A DNA stretch of 64,000 nt from WHSO01 sp963732875 (GTDB lineage Bacteria; Pseudomonadota; Alphaproteobacteria; SMXQ01), in NCBI GenBank assembly GCA_963732875.1, contig CAVTBD010000002.1, positions 558,001 to 622,000 of the forward strand, written 5' to 3'. Under the pieces are notes generated by a model. That model did not search any database. It was not told the origin of the DNA and was given only the letters and a program-made list of their open reading frames with translations. Position numbers and translations under genes: made by a program. Positions 1-8,747 of the stretch are shown here, in pieces; position 1 is the stretch's first letter, and each line of letters begins with the position of its first letter.

Positions 1-2
1 TG

Positions 3-395
3 GCGCTCCTGACGGTCACGCCGGGGATGGCGCGCGCCGACGGTACGGCCGAGGCCGCGATCCGCGCCTGGATCGGCGCGATCGCGAGCGGCGACAAGGG
101 CACGCTCGCCGCGGTGCTGGCGCCCGAGTTCCAGATCATGCGCTCCAACGGCACCGGCTTCGACCGGGCCCAGTACGCCGGCGGCGGGGCGGCCCGGATC
201 ACCAGCGCGCCCGCGATCACGGACGTCGTGGCGACCCGCCACGGCGAACTCTTGGTCACGCGCTACACCCTCGCCATCACCGAAACCGTGGACGGACGTA
301 AGGTGCAGCACAAGGCGCCCCGCCTCACCGTGTTTCGCCGCGACGGCGACCGCTGGCTGGTGGTCGCCCACGCTAACTTTGCACGTATCGAATAG
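3..395 (+). CDS. SnoaL/DUF4440-like exported protein, 5' end outside window
   Basis: The frame is open to the left edge, so the true start lies upstream. The first visible residues (ALLTVTPGMARA, then D) look like the end of a signal peptide with an AxA-type cleavage site, so the ATG at 27 is probably internal. The mature part of about 120 residues has the pattern of the NTF2/SnoaL superfamily: an early helix (AAIRAWIGAIASGD), the phrase VLAPEFQIMRSNG, and a C-terminal strand ending in DGDRWLVVAHANF. Such proteins form small cone-shaped barrels and many have no known substrate. Role here unknown; likely periplasmic. It ends 4 bp before the next gene, suggesting co-transcription. Confidence 0.7.
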   Translation, partial: ALLTVTPGMARADGTAEAAIRAWIGAIASGDKGTLAAVLAPEFQIMRSNGTGFDRAQYAGGGAARITSAPAITDVVATRHGELLVTRYTLAITETVDGRKVQHKAPRLTVFRRDGDRWLVVAHANFARIE

Positions 396-399
396 GATC

Positions 400-1122
400 A
401 TGACCGACGAGTCGCCCCGCCCCCGCACCTTGATGAGTTGGTCCACCGGCAAGGACAGCGCCTGGGCGCTGCACATGCTGCGCGCGAGGAACGAGGTCGA
501 CGTGGTCGGCCTGTTCACCACCACCATCGGCGAGGACACGCAGGGCCGCGTCGCCATCCACGGCATCCGGCTCGCGACGCTCGAGGCCCAGGCGGCCGCC
601 GTCGGCCTGCCGGTGTTCCAGGTGCACCTGCCGGATCCGTGCCCCAACGACGCCTACGAGAAGGCGATGGAGGGCTTCATCGCCCGGGTGCGCGAGACCG
701 GCATCACGCACATGGCATTCGGCGACCTGTTCCTGGAGGATGTCCGCCGCTACCGCGAGGACAAGCTTGCCGGCACCGGCATCACGCCGCTGTTTCCGCT
801 GTGGGGGCTGGAGACGCACGCGCTCGCGCGCGAGATGATCGCCGCGGGCGTGAAGGCCCGGATCGTCAGCGTCGATCTCGAGCACATCGGCGCGGAATTC
901 GCCGGCCGGGAATACGACGCGGCGCTGCTGGGCGATCTGCCGAAAGGTTGCGATCTGTGCGGCGAGAACGGCGAATTTCACACCTTCTCCTACGACGGAC
1001 CGGCCTTCGCCCGGCCGGTCGCGATCGAGATGGGCGAGACGCGGCGTACGGAGCGGTTCGTCCACATCGAGCCGCTCGCGATCACCACGACATCGATCCG
1101 TATCCTGCCCCAGATAGATTGA
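400..1122 (+). CDS. PP-loop ATPase, diphthine--ammonia ligase-like (Dph6 family)
   Basis: This 240-residue protein belongs to the adenine nucleotide alpha hydrolase superfamily. Near the N-terminus it carries the PP-loop motif WSTGKDSAWAL, the ATP pyrophosphatase signature. The later segment GITHMAFGDLFLEDVRRYRE and the cysteines in KGCDLCGENGEFHTF match the bacterial Dph6-like family (COG2102). In eukaryotes and archaea such enzymes amidate diphthine on EF2, but bacteria lack diphthamide, so the bacterial substrate is not established. I chose the ATG at 400 over an in-frame TTG at 379, because 400 follows the previous stop by 4 bp and the alternative would overlap that gene. Confidence 0.85.
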   Translation: MTDESPRPRTLMSWSTGKDSAWALHMLRARNEVDVVGLFTTTIGEDTQGRVAIHGIRLATLEAQAAAVGLPVFQVHLPDPCPNDAYEKAMEGFIARVRETGITHMAFGDLFLEDVRRYREDKLAGTGITPLFPLWGLETHALAREMIAAGVKARIVSVDLEHIGAEFAGREYDAALLGDLPKGCDLCGENGEFHTFSYDGPAFARPVAIEMGETRRTERFVHIEPLAITTTSIRILPQID

Positions 1123-1214
1123 ACACCTCGGATCGGCGCAACGGCAGAATCGTTGCGCCGGTTCCCGAGTGAAGGCGGAACATCTGCCTTGCGCCGATGC
1201 CCCGCTGGATACGG

Positions 1215-1460
1215 CTACAAACAGGATTTGGCCGGCGGCGTTACCGGCTCGTCATCACCGCCGACTCCCGAAAAGCAGCGCGTGGCCGAATTGACGAACC
1301 CGCTGTTGTAGCCCTTGTCGTGCGGCGCCTGCGCGCCGTCCTGCAAGACGCCGCCGACATAGACCGCGTCGGCGCGGGCAGTCGTCGGATAGGCTGTGAC
1401 CGAAAGCAGGCCGATGGCCGCCACCGCCGCAAGAGCGGCGAATACCGAATTCATTTTCAT
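1215..1460 (-). CDS. small secreted protein, unknown function
   Basis: An 81-residue protein with a classical signal peptide: MKMNSVFAALAAVAAIGLLS, then a likely cleavage after TTARA. The mature peptide is only about 50 residues, contains two cysteines (TRCFS and the KSC near the end) that could pair after export, and has no family I recognise. A good ribosome binding site (AGGAGAG, about 1465-1471) precedes the ATG at 1460, which supports that it is real despite its size. It stands alone between a convergent ligase-like gene and a downstream SYLF gene on the same strand. Confidence 0.6.
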   Translation of the reverse strand: MKMNSVFAALAAVAAIGLLSVTAYPTTARADAVYVGGVLQDGAQAPHDKGYNSGFVNSATRCFSGVGGDDEPVTPPAKSCL

Positions 1461-1598
1461 GGGACTCTCCTGGGTTCACGTTGCCGGCGAGGCCGGCGTA
1501 ACGGCAACAAGTTTTGTCGTTACACCCAAGAACTTGGATCGGCGGTGACGGGAATCAATTTTCCGCCGGATTAAGTTCCGTTAATCCGGCGATACTCG

Positions 1599-2270
1599 TC
1601 AGTTGAGCGAATCGTCCTTCCAGAACTTGGTGCCCTGGACGGTGGCCTGGAGCGCGAGGCCGTTCTCGGTCATCTGGTAGAGGTGGATGCCCGGCGCCAC
1701 GTCCACCGAACCCGCCCAGGCGCCGCCCTTGTCGGCGGCCTTGGCGGCAGCATCGGCCTGGCCAGAAGCATCCCAGCCGTCGTTGACGAACCACTCCATG
1801 GATTTCCGATCGTCGAACACGAACACGCCGCGGAAGTCCTTGACGCCGAGGCCGAATCCGACGCCGCCCGAGACCATGCGCATGTAGGTGTCCCTGCCGC
1901 TCGCCCGGTCGTGGGCGACACCCCAGCCGGAGCCGGCCGACAACAGGATCAGGTTCACGTTGATGTTGCTGAAGGCGGCGTAGCCCGCCGCCTTGTCGAT
2001 GCGGATGCGGGCACCCGGATGGATCTGGTAAAGCTTCGCCAGCGTCTTGGCGCGCATGTCCTGGGCGGCCTGACGTTTCTCCGCCACCGTGTCGCCGCCG
2101 GGCGAAACGCAGCCGACCAGCCCCGACATCATCATGATTGCCGAGACCAGCACGCCGATCACCATGCGGATCACGCGCCACCGTGCGCGCCGCGCGATCT
2201 CGACGCCGCGATATTCCGTGCCGAGAAGATCGGTGTCGCGATAGGTATCGCGATAAGTGTCATGGGTCAT
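1599..2270 (-). CDS. SYLF (Ysc84-type) domain lipoprotein
   Basis: A 223-residue protein with a hydrophobic segment ending in the lipobox-like GLVGC (Cys54), followed by a SYLF/Ysc84 domain. Diagnostic parts are the segment around KAAGYAAFSNINVNLILLSA, the glycine-rich SGGVGFGLGVKDFRGVFVF and the conserved terminal KFWKDDSLN. SYLF domains bind lipids; bacterial members are usually exported and little studied. The start at 2270 has a strong GGAGGGAG site, but puts an unusually long 35-residue polar stretch before the membrane segment. An internal ATG at 2165 would give a conventional lipoprotein signal but lacks a visible ribosome site. Either way, a membrane-attached periplasmic protein is likely. 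Confidence 0.75.
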   Translation of the reverse strand: MTHDTYRDTYRDTDLLGTEYRGVEIARRARWRVIRMVIGVLVSAIMMMSGLVGCVSPGGDTVAEKRQAAQDMRAKTLAKLYQIHPGARIRIDKAAGYAAFSNINVNLILLSAGSGWGVAHDRASGRDTYMRMVSGGVGFGLGVKDFRGVFVFDDRKSMEWFVNDGWDASGQADAAAKAADKGGAWAGSVDVAPGIHLYQMTENGLALQATVQGTKFWKDDSLN

Positions 2271-2470
2271 GGCTCCCTCCCCCGTGAGGCGGCTTCAAGC
2301 GCGCCAGTGTTCCGCCGACCCCGCTTCCGGTCAACGCCGTTCGTCTTGGAATTGCCGGGAAATCGCCGGAAATACGCCGCACCCGACCCTGCTACGGCCA
2401 CCTTTTCCTCCCCGCCCGCGCCACCTATGCTGCGGGACCGCACCGTAACACGCCCCGAGGAGACCCGTTC

Positions 2471-2896
2471 ATGGCCGACTGGATCGACACCGCCCGCACC
2501 GTCGTGTTCCCCGCGCAATGCGACCATCTCGGCCACATGAACGTGCGCTGGTACGCCCACGTGTTCGACGACGGCGCGTTCCAGATCTGGCCGTTGATCG
2601 GCATCACCAACGCGCTCATGCAGAAGCTCGGCGTGGTCACCGTGGTGGCGCGCACCTGCACGGACTTCGTCAGGGAGGCACGGCCCGGCGACATGCTCAA
2701 GGTCGAGACCGGCTTCGTCAAATGCGGCACCAAGAGCGCGATCCACCGCCAGCGCCTGGTCAACATCGAGACCGGCACCGTCCACGCGCGTCAGGAGGTA
2801 ATCGAGGTGTGCTTCGACCTCAAGACGCGCCGCTCGACGGAAATGCCGGACGCCTTCCGCAAGCTGATCGAGGCGGCGATGGTGGAAGACACGTGA
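2471..2896 (+). CDS. acyl-CoA thioesterase, 4HBT hotdog family
   Basis: A 141-residue hotdog-fold protein. The N-terminal segment PAQCDHLGHMNVRWYAHVFD is the 4-hydroxybenzoyl-CoA thioesterase signature, with the aspartate of CDHLGHMN in the catalytic position. The following FDDGAFQIWPLIG helix and the strands around VVARTCTDFVREARPGD complete one hotdog unit. Members hydrolyse acyl- or aryl-CoA thioesters in the cytoplasm; the substrate cannot be told from the sequence. It follows a 200-bp gap and precedes an AT-rich orphan gene, so no operon partner suggests a pathway. Confidence 0.82.
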   Translation: MADWIDTARTVVFPAQCDHLGHMNVRWYAHVFDDGAFQIWPLIGITNALMQKLGVVTVVARTCTDFVREARPGDMLKVETGFVKCGTKSAIHRQRLVNIETGTVHARQEVIEVCFDLKTRRSTEMPDAFRKLIEAAMVEDT

Positions 2897-2923
2897 GACA
2901 ATTAATAGATCGGGAGGGAAACT

Positions 2924-3370
2924 ATGATTTCCGATCAGAAATTTTGGTTAGGCTTGGCGTTTTCGTTGATCGTTGGTGGCATTGCAGCAATGGTCATTGT
3001 GCGAACACTTCGATGCTTAGCAAAAGCCGATAAGGGCGATGACAAGTTGTGTATCTGTCCTCGATTATGGGCATCTACAAATCTGCTAGGTGGAATCGAA
3101 CGATTCGGTTTTTTCAGCATCACCTTGATTGGTACAGGTGGCAGCGCCCTTACATTTGGGGCGGTATGGATGGGTTTGAAATTCGCTGCAAATTGGAACC
3201 GACAAGGAAGGTCCGAAGCTATGGACTGGGGCGATGAAAAACTTAGCGAGAAAGAGAAATGGAAACGAATGGCCCGCAGTTCTCTTGCGGCACTTGCAGG
3301 TTCATTCGTTTCCCTGGGTTTCGGAATATTAGGCGGTCTAATAGCTAAAGGCCGGCCGCTTCCTTGGTAG
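2924..3370 (+). CDS. AT-rich orphan membrane protein, unknown
   Basis: A 148-residue protein I do not recognise. It has an N-terminal transmembrane helix (WLGLAFSLIVGGIAAMVIV), a second hydrophobic stretch near FGFFSITLIGTGGSALTFGA, a charged loop (EKLSEKEKWKRMARS) and a C-terminal glycine-rich helix (LAALAGSFVSLGFGILGGLI). A strong ribosome site (GGGAGGG) lies just before the ATG. Base composition is visibly more AT-rich than all its neighbours and codon choice differs, which suggests horizontal acquisition. No integrase, transposase or repeat flanks it. It could be an immunity or phage-derived membrane protein, but nothing in the sequence shows that. Confidence 0.65.
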   Translation: MISDQKFWLGLAFSLIVGGIAAMVIVRTLRCLAKADKGDDKLCICPRLWASTNLLGGIERFGFFSITLIGTGGSALTFGAVWMGLKFAANWNRQGRSEAMDWGDEKLSEKEKWKRMARSSLAALAGSFVSLGFGILGGLIAKGRPLPW

Positions 3371-3378
3371 AGCGCGCC

Positions 3379-4323
3379 CTACTCGCCGCGCACGATCGGG
3401 TTATGGAGTTCGCCGATCCCTTCGATTTCCACCCGCAGATCCTGGCCGGGCTCGAGATAGATGCCGCGCGGGCGGCCGTTGCCCGACGGCGAGCCGGTGG
3501 CGATGACGTCGCCCGGACGCAGGGTGAACCTGGCCGAAAGATAGGCGATCTGCTCGGCGATGGTGAAATGCATGTAGGCGGTGGTCGAGTCCTGCATCAG
3601 TTCGCCCGCCACCCACTGCTTGAGCGTGAGGTTGTAGACGTCCTTGATCTGGCCGGCGGGCACGATCCACGGGCCCATCGGCGCACCGGTGTCGAAGCTC
3701 TTGCCCGACAGGAAGTCGTGGCGCACGTTCCAGTCGGTGCGCGTGCCCAGGTCGCGCAGCGACAGGTCATTGATGATGGTGTAGCCGGCGACGTAGTCCA
3801 TGGCGCGCTCGACCGGAATGTTTCGCGCCGGCCGCCCGATCACGACGGCAAGCTCACCCTCCCAGTCCACCTGCTCCGAACTGGACGGCAGCCTGACCTC
3901 GGCCTCGGGACCGACGATGCAATGGGCCGCGAGCTTGACGAAGAACAGCGGCTTGACCTTGGTCTTGTCGGGCGGCTCGCGTCCCGACATCTCCTTCATG
4001 TGATCGATGTAGTTGGCGAACGCGCAAAAGATCGCATCGGGATAGATGATCGGCGCGAGCAGACGCACGTCCGCAAGCGGCTTCACGACGTCTTCGACCG
4101 CCTTGACCGGATTCTCGCACGCCGCCGTGGCGAGGTCGCGCAGCACGCCTTCCGCCTGGTCCCAGGACTGTAGCACCACCTTGGTCGAGGTCGCCCAGGG
4201 CTGCCCGCCGCGCCCGATGGCTTCGAGCCCGGCGGCGATCGGCACCACCCGATCGCCGACCTTGATGGCGGCGACGGCGTTGCCGTCCTTGCCCGCGAAA
4301 TTGAGAAGCGTGAAGTCCGTCAT
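3379..4323 (-). CDS. fumarylacetoacetate hydrolase (FAH) family protein
   Basis: A 314-residue FAH-family enzyme. The C-terminal two thirds hold the metal-binding core: DWEGELAVVIGRPARN contains the ExE pair, followed by GYTIINDLSLRDLG and the D-containing KSFDTGAPMGPWIVP, then RPGDVIATGSPSGNG. These residues bind the divalent metal used to hydrolyse or decarboxylate beta-diketo acids. The N-terminal ~90 residues form the usual smaller domain. The family includes fumarylacetoacetase, acylpyruvases and 2-keto-4-pentenoate hydratase-type enzymes; the exact substrate is unclear. The downstream SDR, cupin and sulfatase genes suggest a small catabolic neighbourhood. Confidence 0.88.
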   Translation of the reverse strand: MTDFTLLNFAGKDGNAVAAIKVGDRVVPIAAGLEAIGRGGQPWATSTKVVLQSWDQAEGVLRDLATAACENPVKAVEDVVKPLADVRLLAPIIYPDAIFCAFANYIDHMKEMSGREPPDKTKVKPLFFVKLAAHCIVGPEAEVRLPSSSEQVDWEGELAVVIGRPARNIPVERAMDYVAGYTIINDLSLRDLGTRTDWNVRHDFLSGKSFDTGAPMGPWIVPAGQIKDVYNLTLKQWVAGELMQDSTTAYMHFTIAEQIAYLSARFTLRPGDVIATGSPSGNGRPRGIYLEPGQDLRVEIEGIGELHNPIVRGE

Positions 4324-4412
4324 GATGTCCTCCCCCGGTCTTCCGGCATTTGATTGGCGCGCACTCTAGCATCGGCGCGAGAGCGGCGGAAAAGGGTTTT
4401 CGAGAGCGCGGA

Positions 4413-5261
4413 TTAACGCACCGTGGCCGGCTGAGCGGCCGGCGGCGGCGTGAGCGCCGGCCCGGCGAAGGCCCGCGCCGCGGCCTCGTTGGGCGCGAGC
4501 GACGCGTCCCAGTCCTTGGCGATCACGCGCCGGCCGTTGACGCCGTTGGAATGCTCCGAGGCGAGCCACACGATGGGCGGGCCCATGATGGCGGGATCGT
4601 TGAGCTTGCGGCTGCCGTAGCTCTCGTAGATCATGCCGGTGAGCGTCGCGCCGCCCGGCGACAGCGCGTTGCAGGTGACGTTCTTCCCGGTCCCCGCGAG
4701 ATCCTGCGCCCAGATCACGGTTTCGGATTCGAGCGCGGCCTTAGACACGCCGTAGGGCGCGTTGCGGGCCTTCTGCATGGTGTTCTCGGTGGCGCCGATA
4801 TTGACGATGCGCCCGTAGTTCTGCGCGAGCAAGTGCGGCGTCACCGCCTTGGCCATCAGGAACGGCCCGTTGATATTGGTGTCCACGATCAGCTTCCATG
4901 CCGTTAAATCGGCGTTCCAGAAATCCATCGGCACGCCCGGGTTGGCGTCGTGGATGAACTTGTGGCCGCGCGCCGCGTTGTTGACCAGCACATGAAGCCC
5001 GCCGAAGCGATCGAGGGTCTCCTCCACGGTACGCCGGCAGGCCGCTTCGTCGGTGACGTCGGCGACCAGCGCGTGGACATGGCCGCGCCCGGCGGCCTGC
5101 TCGATGTCGGCTGCGGTCTTCTTGAGCTCGTCCGCCTCGCGCGCGGCCGTGATGGTAACCGCGGCGCCGGCGCGTGCCAGCGCGATCGCCATGGCACGGC
5201 CCATGCCGCGCCCGCCACCGGTGACGATGGCGACCTTACCGCCAAGATCGATGTCGATCAT
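4413..5261 (-). CDS. SDR-family NAD(P)-dependent oxidoreductase
   Basis: A 282-residue classical short-chain dehydrogenase/reductase. It shows the cofactor motif TGGGRGMG (residues 14-21), the NNAARG motif (94-99) and the active-site pair in YGVSK (Tyr170, Lys174). The position about 13 residues before the tyrosine, normally Ser, lies in NIGATENT and appears to be Ala or Thr, so the catalytic Ser is not conventional. A proline/alanine-rich tail of about 20 residues follows the fold. The cytoplasmic enzyme would oxidise or reduce an alcohol/ketone substrate that cannot be named. It precedes the FAH-family gene on the same strand and may form a pair with it. Confidence 0.87.
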   Translation of the reverse strand: MIDIDLGGKVAIVTGGGRGMGRAMAIALARAGAAVTITAAREADELKKTAADIEQAAGRGHVHALVADVTDEAACRRTVEETLDRFGGLHVLVNNAARGHKFIHDANPGVPMDFWNADLTAWKLIVDTNINGPFLMAKAVTPHLLAQNYGRIVNIGATENTMQKARNAPYGVSKAALESETVIWAQDLAGTGKNVTCNALSPGGATLTGMIYESYGSRKLNDPAIMGPPIVWLASEHSNGVNGRRVIAKDWDASLAPNEAAARAFAGPALTPPPAAQPATVR

Positions 5262-5461
5262 GTACGTTCTCCCAACCCTGATTTCTCGATTTTTGTCACG
5301 GCATCCTAACGGGCACCGCGCCCACCCCGCAACCCGGCCGCGGCGGCGACCGGCATCGTTGACGGGTCAGGCCCGATTTGCCACAGTCCCGTGAACGGGT
5401 CGTGGCACGCGACCCCACAACAAGCGTGGCGTCATGGCGTCACGACGCAAGGGAGGTTGAG

Positions 5462-5878
5462 ATGGCGGTCCAGTTCCTCGATCTCGTGAAGGAACCCGAG
5501 CTCGATATCGGGCATTCGAAGAAGGTCCTGTTCTCGTCGGACCAGTTCCATACCTGGGTGCACGGCGACTATCCCGGCACCAAGGGGCCGATGCACAAGC
5601 ACACCGCCGACCAGTTCTTCTACTGCGTGCAGGGCCAGTGCACGTTCCACTTCCCCGACGGCTCCTCCAAGCCGATCGATCCGGGCCAGCTGATGGTGAT
5701 TCCGAAAGATCACTTCTACCAGCTCGACAACACCGGCGACGACTACATGATCCTGCTCGGCGCGCGCGCCGAGCCTGCCGGCAAGCCGCGGCGCGGCACC
5801 GACGACAAGGTGCTCGGCGAGAACGACTACGCCAGCAAGCACCGCGACACGATCAAGGTGCCGGCGGGGAAGGCCTGA
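5462..5878 (+). CDS. cupin-domain protein
   Basis: A 138-residue single cupin. Motif 1 is GPMHKHTADQFFYCVQG (two histidines and downstream residues for metal binding) and motif 2 lies near GQLMVIPKDHFYQLDN (metal-ligand His). This gives a small beta-barrel that binds a divalent metal; cupins range from isomerases to dioxygenases and sensors. The ATG at 5462 follows a GGGAGG site; an upstream in-frame start at 5378 lacks one. It is separated by only 9 bp from the sulfatase gene, so the two are probably co-transcribed and may act on related substrates. Confidence 0.85.
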   Translation: MAVQFLDLVKEPELDIGHSKKVLFSSDQFHTWVHGDYPGTKGPMHKHTADQFFYCVQGQCTFHFPDGSSKPIDPGQLMVIPKDHFYQLDNTGDDYMILLGARAEPAGKPRRGTDDKVLGENDYASKHRDTIKVPAGKA

Positions 5879-5887
5879 TCCTCGTTC

Positions 5888-7483
5888 ATGGCGTCTTCGC
5901 GTCCCAATTTCCTGCTGTTCATCACCGACCAGCACCGCGCCGACCATCTCGGCTGCTACGGCAATACGGTGGTACGCACGCCCGCGATCAATTCCATCGC
6001 CGCGCGCGGCACACGCTTCTCGCGTTTCTACGTGGCGACGCCGATCTGCATGCCCAACCGCTCGACGCTGATGACCGGGCGGATGCCGTCGCTGCACGGC
6101 GCGCGCCATAACGGCATCCCGCTGTCGCTGTCGGCGACCACCTTCGTCGACGTGCTCGCCGCCGGCGGCTGGCGCACGGCGCTGATCGGCAAATGCCACC
6201 TGCAGAGCATGTCGCCGCGCAAGCCTACCCTCGGCATGCCCGAGGTCGACCCGGCGCTGGTGCTACCGCCCGAAGAGCTGCGCGAGGCGGACAAGACCGT
6301 CCTCGGCCACGGGCGCTACGACCAGGAGCTCGGCACGAGTTGGACCGGGAATCCGGCCCACGAGCTCGACCTGCCCTACTACGGTTTCCGGCACGTGGAC
6401 CTGTGCGTCGGCCACGGCGACAAGGTGGTCGGCCATTACGGACGCTGGCTGGAGGCGCGCCATCCCGGCGCCGACAAGCTGCGCGGGGCCGACAACCAGC
6501 TTCCCGGCAACGGTTACGTCGCGCCCCAGGCATGGCGCACGGCGATCCCGGAGGAGCTCTACCCCTCGGCCTATATCGCCGAGCGCACCTGTGCCTGGCT
6601 CGGCGCCCATGCGCGCGACCACGCCGACGAACCGTTCTTCATACAGTGCTCGTTCCCCGACCCGCACCACCCGTTCACGCCGCCGGGCAAGTACTGGGAT
6701 ATGTACCGCCCCGACGACATCGCACTGCCGGCGAGCTTCCATTCGTCGCATCCGCTGCCGCCGCATCTCGCGGCGATTCACGCCGGACGCGACACGGGCA
6801 AGCAGAACCGTGGCGGCCAGCGCGCCATCGCCATTACCGAGCGCGAGGCGCGCGAGGCGATCGCACTCACCTACGGCATGATCACCAACATCGACGACCG
6901 TATCGCCCAGGTGCTGGCGAAGCTCGACGAACTCGGCCTCGCCGAAAACACCGTTGTGATCTTCACCGCCGATCACGGCGACTTCATGGGCGATCATCAA
7001 CTGCTGCTGAAGGGCGCGCTGCACTACCAGGGGCTGGTGCGGGTGCCGTTCATTTGGGCCGATCCGGCCGCGCCCGGCAGCGGCGCTGTCCGCGACGATC
7101 TCTCGGGCACGCTCGACATCGCGCGCACGGTGCTGTCCCACGCCGGGCTTGCGCCCCACAACGGCATCCAGGGACGCGACCTCGCCGACGGGCCCGATGA
7201 CACCCCCATGGTGCTGGAGGAACACCAGCGCTACGGCTACATGGGATTCGGCCACGGTTTCCGCGCGCGCACCCTGATGGACAAGCGCTGGCGCTTCACC
7301 GTCTACGACGACGCCCACGGCTTCGGCGAGCTCTACGATCTCGACGCCGACCCGCTCGAGCAGGCCAACCTCTACGAGGATTCCGCTTATGGCGCCGTGC
7401 GCGCCGAACTGACCGAACGGTTGCTGCATCGTGTCATGCAGCTATCCGAGACCAGCCCGCTTGCCACTCACCACGGACCGTAG
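5888..7483 (+). CDS. sulfatase-family hydrolase (Cys-type)
   Basis: A 531-residue alkaline-phosphatase-superfamily sulfatase. The N-terminal FLLFITDQHRADH contributes the metal-binding Asp, and CMPNRSTLMTGR (Cys54-Arg58 as CxPxR) is the signature in which the cysteine is converted to formylglycine. The later segment IFTADHGDFMGDHQL supplies the second metal-binding Asp-His pair. Similar proteins include choline sulfatases and phosphonate monoester hydrolases; the DQH in place of DD near the N-terminus resembles the latter group. No signal peptide is visible, so it should act in the cytoplasm. No formylglycine-generating enzyme is encoded in this window. The 3' end overlaps the convergent aquaporin gene by 16 bp. 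Confidence 0.88.
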   Translation: MASSRPNFLLFITDQHRADHLGCYGNTVVRTPAINSIAARGTRFSRFYVATPICMPNRSTLMTGRMPSLHGARHNGIPLSLSATTFVDVLAAGGWRTALIGKCHLQSMSPRKPTLGMPEVDPALVLPPEELREADKTVLGHGRYDQELGTSWTGNPAHELDLPYYGFRHVDLCVGHGDKVVGHYGRWLEARHPGADKLRGADNQLPGNGYVAPQAWRTAIPEELYPSAYIAERTCAWLGAHARDHADEPFFIQCSFPDPHHPFTPPGKYWDMYRPDDIALPASFHSSHPLPPHLAAIHAGRDTGKQNRGGQRAIAITEREAREAIALTYGMITNIDDRIAQVLAKLDELGLAENTVVIFTADHGDFMGDHQLLLKGALHYQGLVRVPFIWADPAAPGSGAVRDDLSGTLDIARTVLSHAGLAPHNGIQGRDLADGPDDTPMVLEEHQRYGYMGFGHGFRARTLMDKRWRFTVYDDAHGFGELYDLDADPLEQANLYEDSAYGAVRAELTERLLHRVMQLSETSPLATHHGP

Positions 7484-8205
7484 TTGTCCTCTTCCTCGAG
7501 CACGAAGGACTGGTATTTAGGCCGTTCCGGCAGGTCGTCGGGGACGCCCGCGAACAGCCACAGCCCGAGCATGGTGGCGATCACCGCGCCCGCGACCTGG
7601 GCGGCGAGGAACGGCCCCACGTCCTCGGGTCGGATGCCGGCGAAGGTGCCGGTGAACGCACGCGCAATCGTCACCGCCGGATTGGCGAACGAGGTCGAGG
7701 ACGTGAACCAGTAGCCCGCGGTGATGTAGAGCCCGACCGCGTAGGGGATCGCCCCGGCACGAAAACGCAGGCAGCCCATGATGGTCAGCACCAGGCCGAA
7801 GGTCGCGACCGCCTCGCCCACCCATTCGCCCGGCGTCTCGCGCACGGTGAGACCAGTCATCACCGGCGGCAGGGAGAACATGACATGGGCGAGCACGACG
7901 CCAGCGACCGCGCCTGCGACCTGCACCACGACATAGGCCGCAGCCACGGGCCGCTTGATCTGGCCCTGCATCAGGAACGAGAGCGTCACCGCCGGGTTGA
8001 TGTGGCAGCCCGACACGGGGCCGAGAATCAGGATCAGGACGACGAGCGCCGCGCCGGTCGCGATCGCATTGGCGAGCAGCGCCACGCCGGCGATGCCATC
8101 CGACAGCCTATCGCCCATGATGCCCGAGCCCACCACCACGGCGAGCAGCAGGAGCGTGCCCAGGAATTCGGCGGCGAGCCGCTTGGGGAGTGTGAAGGGC
8201 GGCAC
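7468..8205 (-). CDS. aqpS: MIP-family aquaglyceroporin of the ars operon
   Basis: About 245 residues with six hydrophobic segments and two NPA boxes (HINPAVTLSF and FANPAVTIARAF), the aquaporin hallmark. It is the last gene of an arsR-arsC-aquaporin operon. In Sinorhizobium meliloti an aquaporin of this type (AqpS) replaces an ArsB/Acr3 pump and lets arsenite made by ArsC leave down its gradient; the same role is inferred here. The start is uncertain: a GTG at 8205, 11 bp after the arsC stop, gives a sensible N-terminus, and there is no in-frame ATG close by. A charged C-terminal tail (EEEDNYGPW) follows the last helix. Confidence 0.85.
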   Translation of the reverse strand: MPPFTLPKRLAAEFLGTLLLLAVVVGSGIMGDRLSDGIAGVALLANAIATGAALVVLILILGPVSGCHINPAVTLSFLMQGQIKRPVAAAYVVVQVAGAVAGVVLAHVMFSLPPVMTGLTVRETPGEWVGEAVATFGLVLTIMGCLRFRAGAIPYAVGLYITAGYWFTSSTSFANPAVTIARAFTGTFAGIRPEDVGPFLAAQVAGAVIATMLGLWLFAGVPDDLPERPKYQSFVLEEEDNYGPW

Positions 8206-8216
8206 GTCGGACGGGC

Positions 8217-8747
8217 TCAGGTCGCGCTGGGGGCCGGCGTCTTGCCGAGGTTGCGCAACCGCGTCTGGAGCGAGAGGCGGTCGAGCTTGGCGAGCGGCAG
8301 GGCGATGAACAGCGAGATGCGGGTGTGGATCTGGCCGAACACGTCGGCGAAGAACGCCCCAGTTTCGGCCTCCGTGCCCTGGAACGCGGCCGGATCGGGA
8401 AAACCCCAATGGGCGGTCATGGGCTGGCCCGGCCATACCGGGCAGACCTCGCCCGCGGCCTTGTCGCAGACCGTGAACACGAAATCGAGCGGCGGCGCGC
8501 CCGGGCGGGCGAACTCGGCCCAGTCCTTGGAACGCAGCTCGCCGGTGGGATAGCCGTTGCGGCGCAGCAGCTCCAGGGCATGACGGTTGACCGTGCCGGT
8601 CGGGTGGCTGCCCGCGCTGTAGGCGCGGAAGTGCCCCTTCCCGTCCCGGTTCAGGATCGCCTCGGCCATGATCGAGCGCGCCGAGTTGCCCGTGCACAGG
8701 AACAGGACGTTGTAGACCTTGTCTTTCTTCGCTTCTGCGTCGTTCAT
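8217..8747 (-). CDS. arsC: arsenate reductase, LMW protein tyrosine phosphatase type
   Basis: A 176-residue protein with the P-loop LFLCTGNSARS (CX5R-type) of thioredoxin-coupled arsenate reductases. The DFVFTVCDKAAGEVCPVWPG segment supplies the cysteines of the disulfide relay, and HWGFPDPAAFQG is the conserved general-acid Asp region. It reduces arsenate to arsenite in the cytoplasm. A C-terminal extension after KLDRLSLQTRL is longer than the core. The ATG at 8747 overlaps the arsR stop in an ATGA, so translation is likely coupled, and the downstream aquaporin offers an exit for the product. Confidence 0.92.
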   Translation of the reverse strand: MNDAEAKKDKVYNVLFLCTGNSARSIMAEAILNRDGKGHFRAYSAGSHPTGTVNRHALELLRRNGYPTGELRSKDWAEFARPGAPPLDFVFTVCDKAAGEVCPVWPGQPMTAHWGFPDPAAFQGTEAETGAFFADVFGQIHTRISLFIALPLAKLDRLSLQTRLRNLGKTPAPSAT

